A DNA stretch of 64,000 nucleotides from Variovorax paradoxus (GTDB lineage Bacteria > Pseudomonadota > Gammaproteobacteria > Burkholderiales > Burkholderiaceae_C), in the NCBI RefSeq assembly GCF_902712855.1, contig NZ_LR743507.1, positions 3,272,001-3,336,000 of the forward strand, in the 5' to 3' direction. How positions within the stretch are numbered: the stretch's first letter is position 1; the number at the start of each line of letters is the position of its first letter. The notes under the pieces were generated by a model. It made no database searches and was not told the DNA's origin. It saw only the letters and a list, made by a program, of their open reading frames with translations. Of this stretch, positions 61,013-64,000 are shown in pieces. Position numbers and translations under genes: made by a program.

Positions 61013-62431
61013 CTACACCAGCCGGTGGATCGACTTCTTGCGCCACACCAGCTGGTAGTACGCGGTCTGCAGCAGCAGCATCGCGCCGAAGGTGGCCGGG
61101 TAGGCGATCCAGATGCCGTCGAGGCCCATGCGGTGGCTCATCAGATACGCCACCGGTACTTCCACGCCCAGGATGCACACGATGGAGATCAGGGTGGGCA
61201 CCAGCACCGAGCCGCTGGCGCGCATGATCCCCGACAGCGCCGAAGCCATGCCGAACATCACCAGGCTCCACAGCATGATGTGCAGCAGCGTCTGCGCGAT
61301 CTCGATGACCGGCGCGCTGGTGATGAAGAAGCCCATGAGATGCCGTGAGAACAGGTAGCCCAGCAGCACCAGGCCGCCGGTCAGCACGAGATTCATCAGC
61401 AGCGCGGTCTTCGCGATGGCGCCCAGCCGGTCGGAGCGGCCCGCGCCGATGGCCTGCGCGCCCAGGATCGACGTGGTGATGGCGATCGAGATGGCCGGGA
61501 ACTGCACGTAGGCCACCACCTGGTTCACTGCGCCGTAGGCCGCGGTGGCGTTGGAGCCGTAGCGGTTGACCAGCGACAGCAGCACCACTTCGGCCAGCGC
61601 CACCACGATCATCTGCACGCCCGTGGGCACGCCGATCTTCAGCACGGCCTTCAAGAGCTGCGGCTGGATGCGCAGGTTGCGCAGGAACTCCGCGTCGGGC
61701 GCCAGCGGGCTCTTGCGCTGGCGCAGCCTGAAGCCCAGCCACAAGGTGGCGATCACGAACGCAAGCACGGTGGCCCATGCACCACTGGCCACCCCGAGCT
61801 GCGGCAGGCCGGCCCAGCCGCGGATGAGTGCGGGCGTCACCACCAGCCCCACCAGCGTGGAGATGACCAGCGTGAACAGCGGCGTGATGGTGTCGCCCAC
61901 GCCGCGCAGCATGGCGGTCGACATCAGGAACACGAACAACCCCGGCATCGCGATCAGCATGATGCGGGCGTAGCGCGTGGAGTCGGCCAGCACGTCGGGC
62001 GGCGTGCCCAGCGAGGCCAGCATGGGCGTCGTGAAGATGCCGCCGAACACCGCGATCAGCAGCCCCATGAGGATGCCCACGGTGAGCGTGGTGCCGGCCA
62101 CCGCCTTGACCTTGGCGACGTCGCGCGCGCCCCAGGCTTGGCCGATGAGCACCGACGCGCCAGCGCCCAGTCCGATGATGAAGGCGATGAAGAAGAACAT
62201 CACCGGAAAGAAGCTCGACACCGCGGCCAGCGCGCTCACGCCGAGCATCTGCCCGACGTAGATGTTGTTCAGCGTGCCCGACAGCGACTGCAGGATGTTG
62301 CTCAGCAGCATCGGCGCGAGGAAGAAAAGGAACACCTTCCACAGCGGCCGCGGCGTGTTGACGGGCGCCACGGGCACGCCATGCAGGCCGCTCTGGCCAC
62401 TGCCGGCGGATGTCTCTGTCGTTGTTCTCAT
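61013..62431 (-). CDS. MATE-family efflux transporter
   Basis: A 472-residue 12-helix MATE transporter of the NorM/DinF type: LFFLAPMLLSNILQSLSGTL opens helix 1, and GLGAGASVLIGQAWGARD is the helix 2-3 region. The second half repeats the pattern near 280 (AYGAVNQVVAYVQFPAISIA). MATE pumps export cationic drugs by proton or sodium antiport. Its start overlaps the stop of the DUF2239 gene by ATGA. It converges on the VOC gene with 19 bp between. Confidence 0.92.
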   Translation of the reverse strand: MRTTTETSAGSGQSGLHGVPVAPVNTPRPLWKVFLFFLAPMLLSNILQSLSGTLNNIYVGQMLGVSALAAVSSFFPVMFFFIAFIIGLGAGASVLIGQAWGARDVAKVKAVAGTTLTVGILMGLLIAVFGGIFTTPMLASLGTPPDVLADSTRYARIMLIAMPGLFVFLMSTAMLRGVGDTITPLFTLVISTLVGLVVTPALIRGWAGLPQLGVASGAWATVLAFVIATLWLGFRLRQRKSPLAPDAEFLRNLRIQPQLLKAVLKIGVPTGVQMIVVALAEVVLLSLVNRYGSNATAAYGAVNQVVAYVQFPAISIAITTSILGAQAIGAGRSDRLGAIAKTALLMNLVLTGGLVLLGYLFSRHLMGFFITSAPVIEIAQTLLHIMLWSLVMFGMASALSGIMRASGSVLVPTLISIVCILGVEVPVAYLMSHRMGLDGIWIAYPATFGAMLLLQTAYYQLVWRKKSIHRLV

Positions 62432-63021
62432 TGGGGGTTCCAGCTGGCGGCGGAGAGTGTCTTCAGGTGGGTGCGCAGGTCCGCGGGCCAGGGTTCGATC
62501 AGGTGGCCGAAGCGCTGTTCCTCGCCGGCGAACAAGGCGCGCGTGGCTTCCTCGAAGCCAGGCAGATTGCCGGCGATGGCGGTCATGAAGCGGTAGGTGG
62601 CTTCGCGCGCGGCACGTGCGGTGTCGCGGTCGGCGTGCACATGGCGTGCGTCGTCGACCAGCTTGCGCAGCGCAACCGAGGCGCCGCCGGGCTGGCGGCC
62701 GAGCCAGTCCCAGTGGCGCGGCAGCAGCGTGACTTCGCGCGCGACCACGCCGAGCTTGGGCCGGCCGACGCCGCGAGGCGCTTCGTCGCGGTGCTCGCGC
62801 GGATCATGGCTGTCGCGTGCGCCGCTCGCCGACGGCGGCAGCGCATGCAGGTCGCGCGGATCGAGGTCGAATTGGGCTCCGGTCTGGTCGTCGAACACCA
62901 GGTACGGGCCAGGGTCGTCGCGGCGGCGCAGTTGGTCGATCACTTCGGCCTTCGTGCCGTGCGCAACGCGCTGGAAACCAAAGAAGACGGTCAGGGTGGT
63001 TGATGGGTTGTCTGGTGACAT
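62428..63021 (-). CDS. DUF2239-family protein
   Basis: A 197-residue soluble protein of unknown function. It has the DUF2239 core: a first beta half (YLVFDDQTGAQFDLD) and the highly conserved LGVVAREVTLLPRHWDWLGR with QPGGASVALRKLVDDAR (about residues 90-127). These conserved Arg/Trp-rich segments suggest nucleic-acid or nucleotide contact, but nothing is proved. It overlaps the MATE gene by ATGA, so the two are made together. Confidence 0.82.
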   Translation of the reverse strand: MSPDNPSTTLTVFFGFQRVAHGTKAEVIDQLRRRDDPGPYLVFDDQTGAQFDLDPRDLHALPPSASGARDSHDPREHRDEAPRGVGRPKLGVVAREVTLLPRHWDWLGRQPGGASVALRKLVDDARHVHADRDTARAAREATYRFMTAIAGNLPGFEEATRALFAGEEQRFGHLIEPWPADLRTHLKTLSAASWNPQ

Positions 63022-63066
63022 TCGGTTATGTGTCTCCCGGAGACCGGGGCAAACGAGGTGCGTAAT

Positions 63067-63549
63067 CTACCCGCTGGCGCACGCGGGCGCTCGGCCGTGC
63101 GGAGGGTTGTCACCGCTCATTGCACTCATTGCAACAAGCGCGGTGTGCGCTGCACGCAGGCACTCGGGTTCGACGGGTCGCAGGGCTTCCTTGCAATGGG
63201 CTTCGACGGTCGCGACGGCATCCTGCACGAGCCGTCTTCCGCCGGGACGCAGCGCCGCATGGCGCCGCGCATCGGTGTCGGGGCCGGCGACGCGTTCGGC
63301 GAGGCCGGTCTTTTCGAGCAGGACCATCTTGCGGATGAGCGCGGACACGGGCAAGCCGAGGCTGTGCGCAAGGCCCGGCATGGGCAGGCGGCCGTGGTCC
63401 GAGCGCATGAGAAGGTAGAGGAGGGTGAAGTCGCCGAAGTTCAACCCGTGGAATGCGCCGAGGTCGTCATCGAGCCGCCGTGCGAGGCCGGCTTGGGCGT
63501 GGGTCAGCGCCAGGCAGAAGTCGAGCGCCCCCGGAACCGCGGCGCTCAT
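63067..63549 (-). CDS. MarR-family regulator
   Basis: A 160-residue MarR-type winged-helix protein. The DNA-binding core covers about 40-110: LNFGDFTLLYLLMR, PMPGLAHSLGLPVSALIRKM as the recognition region and the wing DTDARRHAALRPGG. MarR dimers bind palindromes and release them with phenolic or oxidised ligands. I use the ATG at 63549, which overlaps the GIY-YIG stop (ATGA). It is therefore the second gene of an operon whose promoter carries two identical palindromes, a likely autoregulatory site. It may also control the MATE pair downstream (45 bp). Confidence 0.85.
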   Translation of the reverse strand: MSAAVPGALDFCLALTHAQAGLARRLDDDLGAFHGLNFGDFTLLYLLMRSDHGRLPMPGLAHSLGLPVSALIRKMVLLEKTGLAERVAGPDTDARRHAALRPGGRRLVQDAVATVEAHCKEALRPVEPECLRAAHTALVAMSAMSGDNPPHGRAPACASG

Positions 63550-63911
63550 GGCGTGTTGTAGCCGTGCTCGCCGAAGCACTGCAGCTCTTCCTGCCACAGC
63601 GCCAGCAGCTTCTCGAGCTCTGCCGCACGGTCGAAGCCCGGGTCGTTCTCGCGTTCCTTGACGCGGTCGACCACCTCGAAGCCAAATTGCTCGGGCCCAA
63701 GCGCCAGCCAGTCCTGCAGCAGGGCCTTGTTGCGGTGCGAGCGCAGGTTGAGCTCGAAGCGTGCGCGGTTTATGGCGCCTTCCACGTCGAGGCTGCCGGC
63801 GACGTAGACGCGCGCGTTCGATCGGTTGCGGATGGCGAACACGCCGGCGGGGCGTACGCTGTCCTTGTATTGCCGGCTCAGGGCACGCTTGGTTTCAGGT
63901 GACAGGTTCAT
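63546..63911 (-). CDS. GIY-YIG-related nuclease family protein
   Basis: A 121-residue protein. It has a GIY-YIG-like core: GVFAIRNRSNARVYVAGSLD (residues about 23-42; GVF and VYV in the GIY and YIG places) and an Arg/Asn-rich helix (GAINRARFELNLRSHRNKAL). A late Glu-rich stretch follows. Similar short proteins are common in Burkholderiales; whether they cut DNA is unknown. The start at 63911 is only one base from the predicted transcription start, so the mRNA may be leaderless. It is co-transcribed with marR. Confidence 0.75.
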   Translation of the reverse strand: MNLSPETKRALSRQYKDSVRPAGVFAIRNRSNARVYVAGSLDVEGAINRARFELNLRSHRNKALLQDWLALGPEQFGFEVVDRVKERENDPGFDRAAELEKLLALWQEELQCFGEHGYNTP

Positions 63912-63918
63912 CGCCCAG

Positions 63919-63947
63919 ATATTACCCGGGTGAAATATGATTGGCAA
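63919..63947 (-). promoter_or_regulatory. Promoter of the GIY-YIG/marR operon
   Basis: On the minus strand TTGCCA (63942-63947) matches five of six -35 positions. TAATAT (63919-63924) lies 17 bases on as a -10 box. Transcription would begin near 63912, next to the ATG at 63911, and no Shine-Dalgarno is present, which fits a leaderless message. Confidence 0.65.
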
Positions 63948-63959
63948 TAAGACCCGGGT
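63924..63959. promoter_or_regulatory. Twin ACCCGGGT operator around the marR promoter
   Basis: The palindrome ACCCGGGT occurs at 63924-63931 and 63952-63959, 28 bp apart. The flanking TT and AA make the whole an inverted pair (TTACCCGGGT ... ACCCGGGTAA). One site lies over the -10 box and spacer, the other just upstream of the -35 box, as expected for repression by the MarR protein of the operon. Confidence 0.65.
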
Positions 63960-64000
63960 AAAAAGAGATCAGCTTTCCCGCAGCCGGCGCCAGCCCCGGG

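Overview
The window is GC-rich, densely coded chromosomal DNA. Protein content points to a betaproteobacterium of the Comamonadaceae, most likely Variovorax or a close relative. The clues are a Bug-type solute receptor, GcvA-like LysR regulators beside azoreductases, many MFS exporters, a split pqiA operon and a TRAP-linked acid catabolism locus. The genus is an inference from gene style; there is no rRNA gene here to fix it. No tRNA, rRNA, CRISPR array or prophage was seen.

Layout. 1-7,300: acyl-CoA and carbonyl metabolism on the plus strand (thiolase tail, acyl-CoA dehydrogenase, small membrane protein, Dabb protein, two SDRs, thioesterase, 2-alkenal-reductase-like MDR, long GST). Three gaps in it carry copies of a roughly 100 bp two-hairpin repeat. 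7,300-13,050: two mirror-image azoreductase/LysR pairs flank a small protein and a serine-hydrolase lipoprotein. 13,000-18,000: AhpD-like protein, MocR regulator, and a large dCache-PAS-GGDEF protein. 18,000-24,200: DHA1 exporter/LysR pair, hydratase-like FAH protein, Bug receptor, glyoxylate aminotransferase and a GntR regulator, with twin operators in the divergent gap. 24,200-35,200: a 1,024-residue FAD/Fe-S 2-hydroxyacid dehydrogenase, exporters, an MGMT, LysR-controlled oxidoreductase and exporter genes, and a PPOX flavoprotein. 35,254-36,602: an intact IS3-family element. 36,600-45,300: small secreted protein, VOC protein, ACS transporter, M48 peptidase, an SDR without its catalytic Ser/Tyr coupled to a CmcJ/NvfI-like oxygenase, and two drug exporters. 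45,323-49,024: pqiA-pqiA-pqiB-pqiC lipid-transport operon. 49,183-52,810: exporter plus Baeyer-Villiger-type monooxygenase, and an HD hydrolase. 52,990-58,947: TRAP transporter, LacI regulator, 2-hydroxyacid dehydrogenase and a LigI-like hydrolase, apparently one catabolic operon. 59,035-60,277: a decayed FecI-type sigma factor followed by an intact FecR. 60,500-64,000: VOC, MATE exporter/DUF2239 pair, and a GIY-YIG/MarR operon behind a double operator.

Most of the region is accessory metabolism: small operons, each with its own one-component regulator (five LysR, one each of GntR/FCD, MocR, LacI and MarR), and eight MFS exporters plus one MATE exporter. The signals most worth pursuing are the TRAP/LacI operon with two changed catalytic positions, the dead-sigma/live-FecR locus, the SDR-like/CmcJ-like pair, the paired operators of the GntR and MarR systems, and the covarying repeat.
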